Shown one piece after another: positions 11,880 to 21,646 of a stretch of DNA of 64,000 nt. Each line of letters starts with the position of its first letter. Within the stretch, counting starts at the first letter, position 1. The translations under genes were made by a program, and so were the position numbers. Below the pieces are notes generated by a model that saw only the letters and a list, made by a program, of their open reading frames with translations, searched no databases and was not told where the DNA came from. The stretch comes from CAVRAW01 sp963716135 (GTDB lineage: Bacteria; Planctomycetota; Planctomycetia; Pirellulales; JADZDJ01): positions 2,666,001-2,730,000 of the forward strand of contig OY970289.1 of NCBI GenBank assembly GCA_963716135.1. The letters are read 5' to 3'.

Positions 11880-13014
11880 CCGCGTCTCTCGAACAAATTT
11901 TGCCCCGAGCCGCCGCTTCGCCCCCCGGCGTCAGCGCCGCGCCTTCCGAGCCAACGGTAAAAGTGCTGATGATGCCCGATTATCGGCAGGATAACCCTTA
12001 CCAGGAGCTGTTAGCGCAATCGTTGGCGCAGTGCGGTTGCCAGGTCGAGTTTCCCCGGGGCTTTCGCCGCGTGTTCCCGCTTTATCGCGCAATGAAAGAT
12101 TGCCCCGGCGCGCGAGTGCTGCATCTGCATTGGATCAGCCCCTATCTGCACGGGCCCAATCGCCTAGCATTTGTCTTGTGTGCGCTAAAGTTCATCACCG
12201 ACTTGGCGCTGGTGCGCCTGTCGGGCCGCCGCATCGTGTGGACGATGCACAACGTCGTGTCGCATGAATCGCGCTATCCAAAACTCGAAATCTTGGCGAC
12301 TCGATGGCTCTGCAGGCTGGCTTCCGCCGTCATCGTGCACGGCGCATCGGGCCGGCAAGAAGCGATTGACCGAATCGGCTGCCGCCCCGAAAAGCTTCAC
12401 ATCATCCGGCACGGCCATTATCGCAGCGCCTATCCCGCCGCGCCGCCGACAGCCGCGGCACGCCAGCGACTAGGCCTGCCTGAGACCAAACGCACCGTGC
12501 TTTTCCTGGGCATGATTCGTCCTTACAAGGGATTGCCGGCGCTTCTGGACGCCTGGCGAAGCCTGTCCCCCGCCGGGCGCAATTGCTCATTGCCGGCGAA
12601 GCAAACGGCGACTATCAGCGACAGCTCGAGCAACAACTTTCCAACATGCCGGGGGTCGTGTGGCACAACCGCCGGATTTCCAACTATGAAATGCCGCTGT
12701 ATCTCGGCGCGGCCGACGTCGTCGCCTTGCCGTTTGAGCGCATTCAAACTTCCGGAAGCGTGTTGTTGGCGATGACGTTTGGCAAACCCGTGATCGCTCC
12801 GCGGCTGGGCGACCTTCCCGAAACGCTCTCAGGCGCCGACGATTTGACCTATCCCGCCGGCGATGGCCGAGCGCTTGCCGATCGTTTGAATGAATCGCTC
12901 CGCACCGATCTAGCCGATTTGTCGGCTCGCACAGCCGGCGCCGCCGCCCGTTTCGATTGGCTGCCCATCGCGGCCCAAACCGCCGCCGTTTACCGCGCCG
13001 CCGCACTATCGTGA
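11876..13014 (+). CDS. GT4 glycosyltransferase, frame change
   Basis: GT-B enzyme of about 379 residues. The N-terminal domain has VKVLMMPDYRQDNPY, LHLHWISPYLHGP and IVWTMHNVVSHE. The C-terminal domain starts at TVLFLGMIRPYKGLPALLDAW. The frame changes from 2 to 1 near 12575, giving LLIAGEANGDYQRQL and the donor-site region ERIQTSGSVLLAMTFGKPVIAP. The HLHWISP/HNV pattern resembles the beta-mannosyl/glucuronosyl GT4 group (GumK/AceK-like), but I would not assign specificity. It starts with an ATGA overlap and its TGA overlaps the next GTG. Confidence 0.75.
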
Positions 13015-13988
13015 ACATCAGCGTCGTCATCCCTTGTCATAATGCTGGCCGTTGGATCGGGCAGGCGCTGCGCAGCGTTGCGGCGCAAACGTATGCCCCG
13101 GCGGAGATCATCGTTGTCGACGACGATTCGATCGACGATTCGGTCGAGCAGATCGAGGCCAGCGGCGTGGCTGTCCGAGTGCTGCCGGCCCAAGTGCAAA
13201 ATGCCGCGGCGGCGCGCAACCTGGGCATCCAGTCCGCCGCCGGCGATTGGATTGCGCTTCTGGACGCCGACGACGTCTGGCATCCCAATCATCTCCAGCG
13301 CGCCGTGATGCTGCTGGAAAACTCCGACGACGTCGCACTCATCGGGAATAACGATTTCATCGATGCACAGGGACGCCTCTTGCCGCGACCGCCAGGATTC
13401 ACCTGCAGCATCACCGATCCAACCGGCCATCTGCCCGCCCCGCGCTTCGTCGAGCTATTGGCCGAAGGCTTCCACTTCGGCCACTCGACCGTCGTCTACC
13501 GCCGCAGCCGGCTCATGCAGTGCGGCCTGTTCGATCCGCAGCAGCGGCGCCGGCACGATATCGATCTGTTTCTCCGCGTGATCCACAACCACACCTGGGC
13601 CTACGACTCCGTCCCTTCGATCAAATATCGCATCGACACGCCCGGCAGCATTTCGCAGGATCTCGTGAAGTGCGAATACTATTGGCTGCGGGCGCTGCTG
13701 AAGAATTCCGCCGACTACCCGTCCCCTTCGATGGACCAGTTGATCAACACGGCCGCTCGCCGCGGCATGGGGCTGGCGTTCGTCGATGGCTCAGCGGCCG
13801 ATCTGAAACAAATCAAACCGCTGGCTTGGCCCCGATTGCGCACGGCGTTTCGCCTGTTCTACCGCTGTGCCGCAATCTGTCCGCCGGTATTCCGGTCGTT
13901 CCTGCGTTGGCGGCGACGCCTTCAATGGGGCCATCTAAAGAATTCCTCGCCGCAACCGTTGGAGGTTGCTAAGCCCGCGAATGCTTGA
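13011..13988 (+). CDS. GT2 glycosyltransferase
   Basis: Intact family 2 transferase of 325 residues. ISVVIPCHNAGRWIGQALRS and VVDDDSIDDSVEQIE form the nucleotide-binding part, LLDADDVWHPNHL the DxD site, and FGHSTVVYRR with RHDIDLFLRV the acceptor part (ED-like motif). The GTG start overlaps the TGA of the GT4 gene (GTGA). The 3' end overlaps by 20 bases the 3' end of the minus-strand PIG-L gene, the only convergent pair inside the sugar cluster. Confidence 0.85.
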   Translation: MNISVVIPCHNAGRWIGQALRSVAAQTYAPAEIIVVDDDSIDDSVEQIEASGVAVRVLPAQVQNAAAARNLGIQSAAGDWIALLDADDVWHPNHLQRAVMLLENSDDVALIGNNDFIDAQGRLLPRPPGFTCSITDPTGHLPAPRFVELLAEGFHFGHSTVVYRRSRLMQCGLFDPQQRRRHDIDLFLRVIHNHTWAYDSVPSIKYRIDTPGSISQDLVKCEYYWLRALLKNSADYPSPSMDQLINTAARRGMGLAFVDGSAADLKQIKPLAWPRLRTAFRLFYRCAAICPPVFRSFLRWRRRLQWGHLKNSSPQPLEVAKPANA

Positions 13989-15492
13989 GTACTCCCGACA
14001 CTTGCCCGAGGAATCGATCGACGATGCGTTCGGCTTCGGCAACGTCCGCGACGAAAAACAACTCGTTGGGTCGCACGGCCCGGCGAAAGAAATCATGCGG
14101 ATTGCGCGGGCATCCGCTCGTGGCCTCGTACAACTGGCCCGCCAATTCCTTCAGTGCGGTGCGCCAATCGCCGCCCGCGGATCGCCACGGCCGCAGATCG
14201 CTCATGGCTTCCAGCGCAAGGTGCTTCAAGCTTTGCTCGCGCGCAGAGAGCCATTGCGAGTGGACGCCGCTGACCTCCAGCCCCTGCCCGAAATTCGGAG
14301 CGAAACAGGCCGCGCTGCCGGCGGGTCCCAGCGGATGGCTTTCATTGGCCCGTGGATGCACCACGTAGAACAAAAAGCGAATATCGCCGCGGGCCGACTG
14401 CCGCACCGCTTCCACCGCCGCCACGGCCGCGAAGCAATGATCGGCGTGACTTTCCAAAAGCGGATGCGGCAACACGATCATGGTCGGCGACACCGAGCCG
14501 ATGATTTCGCTCAAATCGTCGATCAAGCCTCCCCACGACTCCGGCAATCGCGACACATGGAACATTTCGCTCGCCAGATTCAACGCCCGCAGTTGCTGCG
14601 CTTCCGGCAGGCTCAACGAACTGTCGGCCACGGCGCTGTTGTGCGCCGCATACAGTTCGGCCAGCGAATTGTCGGCATAGCACAAATTGGCGCACCGCGA
14701 CGGATGCACGCCCGCCAGGAACGGCACCGAAATGCTTTCCCGCACGCGCACGGCCGTCGGCAAGTCGGCGGGGCCGAGCTGCTCGCCTTGCGACCGTCGA
14801 TACCGATGCGCCCCCTCATTGCCGGCGCACAGTGTGACGATCGCCGAATTGGTGCGGCCGTACAATCCAAACGCGGCGATTTCAGCATCGTCCGGATGGG
14901 GCGCCACGACCAAAATTCGCGTGTCGGGCGGCACGCCGTTTTGAAACAACAGCAGCTTGGCTTCGCGCTTCCAGTGCAAATGACGGCCGATCATTCGCAC
15001 ATGCTGCTTGTTGACCGACGGCTCCGTCAGGCAGGGCGTCAAATCGACAAACCTCAGCCCCGACACGCCCCGTTCGAACACCTGCCGCCAAACCGTTCCA
15101 CCGCAGCGAACTTCCAGTTGCGGATCGCGCCATTTGCCGCGCCGGGTGGCAGTCGGCGTGAACGCCAAAATCGCGGTATCGAACTGCCCCGCGCCGGTCG
15201 GCCAATTAAAACCATGGTCGTCCAACGCAATCGTTACGGCATCCCCTCCAATCCGTGAAAAATCATACCCATAGTCGCTGCCAGGATCGAACGGCACGAT
15301 GTGGCGGTAAGCCGTCCAGCGAATTACTGGAACCAACACCAGCGCGATCACAACCGCGATCAGCGCCACCCACCCGGCCAACGGCCACCCAGCGCCGGGA
15401 TGCACTAGCGCCGCAATCAGAATTATCGCCAGCACGGCGCAGCACTCGCCCGCCAACAGCACGACGAATAGCCTGCGAGACAATGAAGCCAC
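13969..15492 (-). CDS. Membrane-anchored PIG-L/LmbE family deacetylase
   Basis: Zn-dependent N-deacetylase of the PIG-L/LmbE type, 507 residues. Two hydrophobic segments (about residues 8-30 and 37-58) anchor it, followed by a roughly 120-residue beta-rich linker. The catalytic motif VVAPHPDDAEIAAFG starts near residue 194, and VLPHPLLESHADHC supplies the distal His. The family removes acetyl from N-acetylglucosamine residues, so it could create free amines on the exported polymer or its lipid-linked precursor. It is the only minus-strand gene in the 32-kb cluster and splits the operon in two. It is divergent from the FemAB-like gene at 15611 across 118 bases that should hold both promoters. 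Confidence 0.85.
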   Translation of the reverse strand: MASLSRRLFVVLLAGECCAVLAIILIAALVHPGAGWPLAGWVALIAVVIALVLVPVIRWTAYRHIVPFDPGSDYGYDFSRIGGDAVTIALDDHGFNWPTGAGQFDTAILAFTPTATRRGKWRDPQLEVRCGGTVWRQVFERGVSGLRFVDLTPCLTEPSVNKQHVRMIGRHLHWKREAKLLLFQNGVPPDTRILVVAPHPDDAEIAAFGLYGRTNSAIVTLCAGNEGAHRYRRSQGEQLGPADLPTAVRVRESISVPFLAGVHPSRCANLCYADNSLAELYAAHNSAVADSSLSLPEAQQLRALNLASEMFHVSRLPESWGGLIDDLSEIIGSVSPTMIVLPHPLLESHADHCFAAVAAVEAVRQSARGDIRFLFYVVHPRANESHPLGPAGSAACFAPNFGQGLEVSGVHSQWLSAREQSLKHLALEAMSDLRPWRSAGGDWRTALKELAGQLYEATSGCPRNPHDFFRRAVRPNELFFVADVAEAERIVDRFLGQVSGVLKHSRA

Positions 15493-15610
15493 GTGAAGCT
15501 CTTCGGACTTGGAAGAAAATGGCGCCGCGGATGCTTGGCGATCTTATTGATTGTACCTTACCGTCGCAATCGCCTGCCAAACTGCCGCCACCCGGCGGCG
15601 GCTGGAATTC

Positions 15611-16717
15611 ATGAGCGTCGAAGTCATCCCAGAAAGCGTTCGCACTGCCCGCCCAGTCGAGTTCGATGTCGTGCCGGCCCCTGCGCTTTCGGAAACGGAT
15701 ATCGCGCACTGGCGAGAGATTCAAGAATCGAACTCCGCCCTGGTTAGCCCCTATTTCGCTCCCGAATTCACGCGCCTGGTGGCCGATGTGCGCGACGATG
15801 TGTTTGTCGCGGTGCTCAGGCAGCAAGGCGAAACGGTGGGCTATTTTCCCTTTCAACGCGGCCTCTGGCGAGTGGGCAGCCCGGTCGGCGGCGTGGTTTC
15901 CGATTATCAAGGTGTCATTGTCGCCGATCGATTGCCCTGCGAACCGGCTACGCTGGTGCGCGCGTGCGGCCTGCGGGCTTGGGATTTCGACCACTTAATC
16001 GCCGCCCAAAGCGAATTCGCTCCTTATCAGCGATTCTGCACCAGCTCGCCGATCATGGATCTTTCGCGAGGGTACGAGGCGTACCTCGCCCAGCGCCGCG
16101 CCGGCGGCGGAGACAAGATCAGCGATCTCGGGCGCCTCGAGCGCAAGTTGGAGCGCGACCATGGCACGGTGAAGTTTGTGCCCCACGAATCCGATCCGCA
16201 AATGCTCGAAACGCTGATCCAGTGGAAAACGTCGCAATTCATTCGCACGGGCGTGCCCAACTTATTCGCGCAGCCGTGGATTGGCGAATACGTGCGCCGC
16301 TTGCACCGCATCGACACGCCCGGATTCGGCGGCGTCTTTTCCGTCCTGTCCGCCGGCGGGCGGCCCGTGGCCATGTCGTTGGACTTGCGATCGCACTCAG
16401 TCCGGCACGGCTCATTCACCGCGTTCGATTTGGAATTTTCACGATATTCGCCGGGCATTTTGCTGCTGTTGAAGTCGGCTGAGCATGCGGCCTCCGTCGG
16501 GCTGCAATCGTTCGATTTGGGTAAGGGGGACATGCCCTACAAGCAGCAATTGGCCAGCGGCGCGGTGGCGCTGTGCGAAGGCAGTGTGGAATGCTCGGCG
16601 TCGCTGGCCCTGGCGCGGCGAGCCCGCGGCGCGGCCGCCGGCGCAATCCGCCGCTCGCCGCTGCGCCGTCCGGCAAGTCTGCTCAAGCGGCAACTGCAGC
16701 GATGGGTGCGCGGCTGA
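15611..16717 (+). CDS. FemAB/GNAT-fold acyltransferase (CelD/BcsL-like), first copy
   Basis: Predicted cytoplasmic acyltransferase of 368 residues from the CelD/BcsL (Acetyltransf_6) group, often found in PEP-CTERM/exosortase exopolysaccharide loci. The diagnostic C-terminal LQSFDLGKGDMPYKQQLASG is present, preceded by a second GNAT half (GGRPVAMSLDLR, YSPGILLLLKSAEHA). It likely acylates or aminoacylates a sugar amine, which would fit the adjacent deacetylase gene. First gene after the divergent break, so it probably has its own promoter in 15493-15610. Confidence 0.75.
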   Translation: MSVEVIPESVRTARPVEFDVVPAPALSETDIAHWREIQESNSALVSPYFAPEFTRLVADVRDDVFVAVLRQQGETVGYFPFQRGLWRVGSPVGGVVSDYQGVIVADRLPCEPATLVRACGLRAWDFDHLIAAQSEFAPYQRFCTSSPIMDLSRGYEAYLAQRRAGGGDKISDLGRLERKLERDHGTVKFVPHESDPQMLETLIQWKTSQFIRTGVPNLFAQPWIGEYVRRLHRIDTPGFGGVFSVLSAGGRPVAMSLDLRSHSVRHGSFTAFDLEFSRYSPGILLLLKSAEHAASVGLQSFDLGKGDMPYKQQLASGAVALCEGSVECSASLALARRARGAAAGAIRRSPLRRPASLLKRQLQRWVRG

Positions 16718-16769
16718 TGTTTGAATGCACGATCGAAAGCGTGATTTCCTTGTTCCCACGCCTGCCTAG

Positions 16770-17538
16770 ATGATTCCACAGCAAATACTGAATCGGTTGA
16801 TTCATCCCGGGCGAAGTTTCCGCAGCCTGGCCAGCAAGGCGGTGCGCTGGCGCATTCCCGTCGTCGTTGCGCAAGTTGTCCGCACGCTGCCCCACGACGT
16901 CGCTTCCCGCACGCAGGGTTTGGCCTATCAAGACGGCCGGCTCTATGAAAGCTGCGGCGGTCGCGAATCCTCCAGTCTGCATTGCCTGGACGCCCGTGAC
17001 GGATCGACGTTGAACAGCGTCTGCATCCCAGGCGACTTCGCCGAGGGAATCGCCATCATCGGCGATCGACTCTGGCAGTTGTCGTGGAAGTCGGGCCATG
17101 GCCGCCTGTACCAGGTTTCCGATCTCCGCCAGATCGACCAGTTCCAATACGAAGGGCAGGGCTGGGGCCTGACCGCCGACGCCGGCGGATTGATCATGAG
17201 CGACGGAACCAATCGTCTTGCGCTTCGAGATGCCGACTTTCGAATCCGGCGCTGACGTGTCGGTGCGCTCCAACGGCGTGCCGGTGCAACGGCTCAACGA
17301 TCTGGCCTGGGCCGACGGGCGGCTGTATGCCAACGTCTGGGGATCGCCCAACCTGTTTGAATTGTCGCTCGATAGCGGCGCGCTTCTCAGGATTGTCGAT
17401 TGCACGGCGCTAAGCATTGCTGAATCCGACTTGCCGGAAACGACCATGAACGGGATCGCTTACAATTCCGATCGCCGTACGCTGTTTGCCACCGGAAAAC
17501 ACTGGGACACGATCTTCGAATTGGACATTCCTGATTGA
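16770..17538 (+). CDS. Glutaminyl-peptide cyclotransferase (glutaminyl cyclase, bacterial/plant type), frame change
   Basis: Five-bladed beta-propeller enzyme that converts N-terminal glutamine to pyroglutamate. The match to the family is continuous: QGLAYQDGRLYESCG, FAEGIAIIGDRLWQLSWKSG, EGQGWGLTADAGGLIMSDG, QRLNDLAWADGRLYANVWG, TMNGIAYNSDRRTLFATGKHWDTIFEL. The frame changes from 3 to 1 near 17245. The total is about 255 residues, normal for the enzyme. No clear signal peptide is seen, although family members are often exported. Its place between two FemAB-like acyltransferases is unusual and could mean that a Gln-bearing glycan or glycopeptide is the substrate. That role is speculation; the family call is firm. 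Confidence 0.8.
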
Positions 17539-17593
17539 CCGCAATTCCGTGACGACGCACGGCAACCATTGTCATTCCGATTCGCCTGGTTCC

Positions 17594-18923
17594 ATGGAAT
17601 CCGCGTTGCCGGAAGCCTCGCTTCACGACGCGCTTCGATGCGAGGCCGGCGTCCCTGCCGGCGATCGATTGTCGTCCGACCTCTACGACGTCGAGCTGGT
17701 CCGGACGCTCGAAGAGTTGCGGGCGGTGGAGCCCCAATGGCGGCAATTCCTGGCGGAAGACGTGCTTGGGAATTCGTTCGACAACGATCCGGCCCACCTG
17801 TTGCTGCGATTGCAATCGCCAGACTCCCAGACCAAGGAAAAGCCCTTCATCATTCTGCTGCGCCGCTCAGGGCGGCTTCGTTGCATCGCCCCGTTTTATT
17901 TCAAGAAAGGTCCGTATCGGCTTCAGATCGGACAAGCCACATTAGGTTCCCTGCCGGCGATTCAGGCGCAAATGATCAAAGTATTCGGAGGGCGCGGACA
18001 ATTCATTTTCGCCGCCGAAGAGAATCTTCCAAGCTGCGTCGAAAAGGTGTTCGCGGTGCTGTCGAAGTGCCGCTCGCAATTCGACCTGGTCTGCCTGGAA
18101 AACATCGACAAGCAGAGCCCCATCTGGAGCTACTGTGCGCGGGCGTTTCGCGACGGCGGTCGTTTCAAATTGTTCTGCGCCGCCGACGACAAAGTGCTGC
18201 AACTTCGTTTTCCTCCCACGTACGACGAATACCTGGCCACTCTTTCCGCTGAAACCCGGCGGAACCTGCGCCGCATGACGCGCAAGCTATGCGACCAGCA
18301 GCAGGCGCGCTTGCTGCGCATCTCCTCGCCCGACCAGGTCCCGCAGTTTCTGATCGATCTGGACACGATCACGCGCGACTCCTGGGAAGCCGACGTCCAC
18401 GGGTTTCGTCCGCACACCGAGGCTCAAGTTCGCTACTTCCAGTCGGCCGCAGAGCGTGGCTGGCTCCGGTCTTACGTGTTGGCCAGCGACAACGGGCCGA
18501 TCGCCTACGAATTGGCATTTCAATACGGCAACGTGCTGTACGGACGGAAATGCGGCTATTCGAAGAAGTGGGCCGACTTCAGCCCGGGCGGAGTGCTGAT
18601 GCATCTGCTGATCGAAGATCTTTACCGGCACAATCGGCCGCAGCTATTCGATTTTGGCCCGGGCGACGAGCCCTACAAGCGCAGCTTCCGCAGCAACGTG
18701 GAACAAGAGATCGCATTTTTATACCTGCTGCCGCGAAACCGCTGGCGGCTCTTGTTTCAAGCGCAAGAAAAACTGGCGGTGGTTTATCCCCACTTCCGTC
18801 GGCTGGCTGGCCGCTTCCCGATTGGACGCTGCAGTCCGCAAGGTGGCCCGCTCCATGATTGCTTTGTCGGCCGCACCATCGCGCTGGGCGCGCTCCGTCC
18901 ACCGTGCGCGTGACCAATCCTAA
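17594..18923 (+). CDS. FemAB/GNAT-fold acyltransferase (CelD/BcsL-like), second copy, frame change near 3' end
   Basis: Second member of the FemAB/CelD group in this operon, about 443 residues. Shared hallmarks are RRNLRRMTRKL, DTITRDSWEADVHGFRP, SPGGVLMHLLIEDLYRHN and LFDFGPGDEPYKRSF, the last directly comparable to the motif of the copy at 15611. Frame 2 would stop at 18913. Near 18810 frame 3 takes over and ends TAA 18921-18923 directly before the next ATG, which I take as the true end. ATG 17594 is chosen as the start because the preceding codons look non-coding. Likely N- or O-acyl transfer to a sugar. Confidence 0.7.
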
Positions 18924-19859
18924 ATGCCGCTCTTCTCCACCATCATCCCGGTCTATAACCGCGGTGAGCTGGCCGCCGCGGCGATCGAATCGGCGTTGGC
19001 CCAGGAATGCGGCGATCAGGAAATCATCGTCGTCGACGACGGCAGCACCGACGACACCCCGAAAACGCTTGCCCGCTACGGCGACCGAGTCCGAGTGCTG
19101 CGCCAAGAAAACCTCGGGCCCGGCCCGGCTCGCAACCGGGGCATCCAGCACGCTGCGGGCCAATATGTCACTTTTCTCGACAGCGACGATCTCTGGTTTC
19201 CCTGGACGTTGCGAATGTACCGCGAGGCGATCCAGCGCTATCAACAGCCGGCGTTCGTGGCGGGCCGCGCCGTGGAAATTGCTTTTGAAAAATGTTCGCA
19301 GCCTGAATCGGCGCCGGCCGCCGCCCCCAGCGCTGCCGATCCGGCCGCGAAACTATATCGCGATTATCTGTCCGCCAGCCGTGACGTGGATTGGATCGGC
19401 ACCTGCGCCGTGGCGATTCGCGCCGATTGGCTGCGCAAGGTCGGCGGCTTTCCCGACGAGCACGTCAACGCCGAAGATTCCGACTTGTGGCTTCGGCTGG
19501 GCGAAGCCCCCGGTTTCGTCTCGGTGTTGAATCCGCCGCTGTTTGTCTACCGCCGGCAGGCGAATTCCGCGGCACTGAACATCGACAAAAACTATGCCGG
19601 CACTTCGTGGCTGCTGCGCTCCGAGCAAGAAAACGCATATCCCGGCGGACCCCAGCGCCGCCTCCAGCGTTGGGAGGTTCTTACGCGGCATATCCGCCCG
19701 CTGTCGATGGCCTGCCTCCGCGAAGGACATCCACACTGGGGTTGGCAATTGTATCGCAGTTCGTTTCTGTGGAATCTCCGACTAAAGCGGGTGAAATACC
19801 TCGTCGGATTTCCAATTTATTCCATGCGATGCCTGGCGAAGCGCAATCTCCAAAACTGA
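18924..19859 (+). CDS. GT2 glycosyltransferase
   Basis: Intact 311-residue family 2 transferase. FSTIIPVYNRGELAAAAIESAL and IVVDDGSTDDTPKTL form the nucleotide-binding site. LGPGPARNRGIQ is followed by LDSDDLWFPW, the metal-binding DxD. HVNAEDSDLWLRLGE is the ED motif with the catalytic base candidate. It abuts the upstream stop (TAAATG) and ends 3 bases before the next ATG. Confidence 0.88.
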   Translation: MPLFSTIIPVYNRGELAAAAIESALAQECGDQEIIVVDDGSTDDTPKTLARYGDRVRVLRQENLGPGPARNRGIQHAAGQYVTFLDSDDLWFPWTLRMYREAIQRYQQPAFVAGRAVEIAFEKCSQPESAPAAAPSAADPAAKLYRDYLSASRDVDWIGTCAVAIRADWLRKVGGFPDEHVNAEDSDLWLRLGEAPGFVSVLNPPLFVYRRQANSAALNIDKNYAGTSWLLRSEQENAYPGGPQRRLQRWEVLTRHIRPLSMACLREGHPHWGWQLYRSSFLWNLRLKRVKYLVGFPIYSMRCLAKRNLQN

Positions 19860-19862
19860 CGC

Positions 19863-20686
19863 ATGACTGCCACGCTGCCGCGCATCTTCGGAATTTGTTT
19901 GGTTAAGAATGAAGCCGACATCATCCAATACTTCCTCGAGCAGGCGAAGCGATGGGTGCATCGCATCCTGGTGTACGACAACGGCAGCGACGACGACACG
20001 TGGAAAATCGTCCAATCCATCGCCGACGATTGCATCGTTCCCTGGAAGCAATCCGCCGCGCCGTTCCGCGAAGGGCTGCGCGCGAAGCATTTCAAGCGTT
20101 CAGGCATGAATCCAAAGTCGGCGATTGGTGGTATCGCCTCGATGCCGACGAATTTCCCCTGTACGATCCACGCGTCGTCCTGGCCGATCTGCCGGAAAAA
20201 TATTCCGTCGTTTGGGGCGCCGGGGTAGACTACTATTTGACCGAGCAGGACCTCGCCACCATCGACTTTTCGCAGCCCATCTGCCGCGTGCTAAGCCAAA
20301 TCCGCCATTACCGCATCGAGAATTCCGAAGTCCGCGCCTTTCGTTATCGGTCGCGCTTGTCGTGGAATCCCGCCGATCCCTGGCCCCGGCACATGGGCCT
20401 GGTCGCCCCGGCGCGGATTTTCAGCCGGCATTACAAATACCGCTCGCCGACCCAAATCGCCACGCGCCTGGGAACTCGCCATGCCGCCGTGCAAAGCGGT
20501 TTCGACGGTTGGTGGAAACAGTTGCCCCGCCAGTGGCAAAAGTGCATCGCCAACCCCTCGTCGTGCCACGTCGATGACGGCATCAGTGCGCTGAAGATCG
20601 ATGCCTCGCGATTGCCCGACCACTTGGACCGCGGCCTCAAAAGGCTCACGAAGCGCGCCCTGCATGCCACCGGAATTTGGCCATGA
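19863..20686 (+). CDS. GT2-like glycosyltransferase (Glyco_tranf_2_4 type), frame change
   Basis: Protein of about 274 residues. The N-terminus IFGICLVKNEADIIQYFLEQA and VYDNGSDDDTW fits the subfamily that begins with ...VKNEAD. The frame changes from 3 to 2 near 20100, after which VGDWWYRLDADEFPLYDP supplies the DxD-like LDADEF site. The rest (FRYRSRLSWNPADPWPRHM, SCHVDDGISALKID) is cluster-specific. A lost base is inferred. Confidence 0.65.
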
Positions 20687-20701
20687 ATTGCGACGACTGA
20701 C

Positions 20702-21646
20702 GTGATCCGTTCCGAATCATCTCCCGCCGCCACGGTGGTCATCACCACCAAGAACCGCCGCGACGATCTGCGCCGCGCGATTTCCTCGGCCATGCGGCAA
20801 GACGTGCCGCTGGAAATCCTGGTGATCGACGACGGCTCGACCGACGGCACTTCCGAGATGGTCCGCAGCGATTTCCCGCAGGCCCGCGTGGTGCGCAGCG
20901 AGCAGTCGCGCGGCCTGATCGTGCAGCGTACCGAGGCGGCCAAGCTGGCGACCACGCCGGTGATCGTTTCGATCGATGACGACGCCGAATTTTCCTCGCC
21001 GCACGTGGTGAGCCAGGCGTTGGACGATTTGGATCATCCGCAAATCGGCGCAGTGGCGATTCCGTATATCAACGTGCGGCAAGACAATCAACTTCGTCAC
21101 CGCGCCCCCAACGATTCCGAAGTGTTCGTTACCGACAGCTTCACCGGCACCGCGCACGCCCTGCGTCGCGATGTTTTTCTGCGCCTGGGCGGCTACCGCG
21201 CCGCGCTGTTCCACCAAGGCGAGGAGCGCGACTACTGCGTGCGCTTGTTGGAGGCCGGCTATTTTACCCGGCTGGGGCGCTCCGAGCCGATTTTCCACCA
21301 TGAATCTCCGAAGCGCGACCTGCGGCGGATGGACCTTTACGGCCGGCGAAACGACGTGCTGTTCGCCTGGCACAATGTTCCTGCCGCAGCACTGGTGCCG
21401 CAATTCGTCGGCACGACGGCGCGCGGCGTGGCATTTGGCGTGCGCGTCGGCCGGCCCCTGCGCATGTTGCACGGCTTGGCGCTGGGCTACGGCGCGTGCT
21501 TCCGCCAATGGCGCGATCGCCGCCCGGTGTCCGCCGCCACCTACCGCTTGTTTCGTGAACTCCGCCGCCGCGGCGCGGCTCCGCTTTCTGAAATCACCCC
21601 CTCGCCGGCTGTTGCGCCGGCTTTGGCCGACGTAAATCCCTCGTGA
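20702..21646 (+). CDS. GT2 glycosyltransferase
   Basis: Intact 314-residue transferase. TVVITTKNRRDDLRRAISSAM and VIDDGSTDGTSEM form the nucleotide site, SIDDDAEFSSP the DDD metal site, and GEERDYCVRLLEAGY the acceptor and catalytic-base region. The start is GTG 20702. The last codons overlap the next GTG start (GTGA, 21643-21646). Confidence 0.85.
   Translation: MIRSESSPAATVVITTKNRRDDLRRAISSAMRQDVPLEILVIDDGSTDGTSEMVRSDFPQARVVRSEQSRGLIVQRTEAAKLATTPVIVSIDDDAEFSSPHVVSQALDDLDHPQIGAVAIPYINVRQDNQLRHRAPNDSEVFVTDSFTGTAHALRRDVFLRLGGYRAALFHQGEERDYCVRLLEAGYFTRLGRSEPIFHHESPKRDLRRMDLYGRRNDVLFAWHNVPAAALVPQFVGTTARGVAFGVRVGRPLRMLHGLALGYGACFRQWRDRRPVSAATYRLFRELRRRGAAPLSEITPSPAVAPALADVNPS

Noticed and set aside
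13966..15258. 430-codon plus-strand open frame opposite the PIG-L gene
   Set aside because: The minus strand carries the PHPDDAE deacetylase with membrane segments; the plus-strand translation has no recognisable features.
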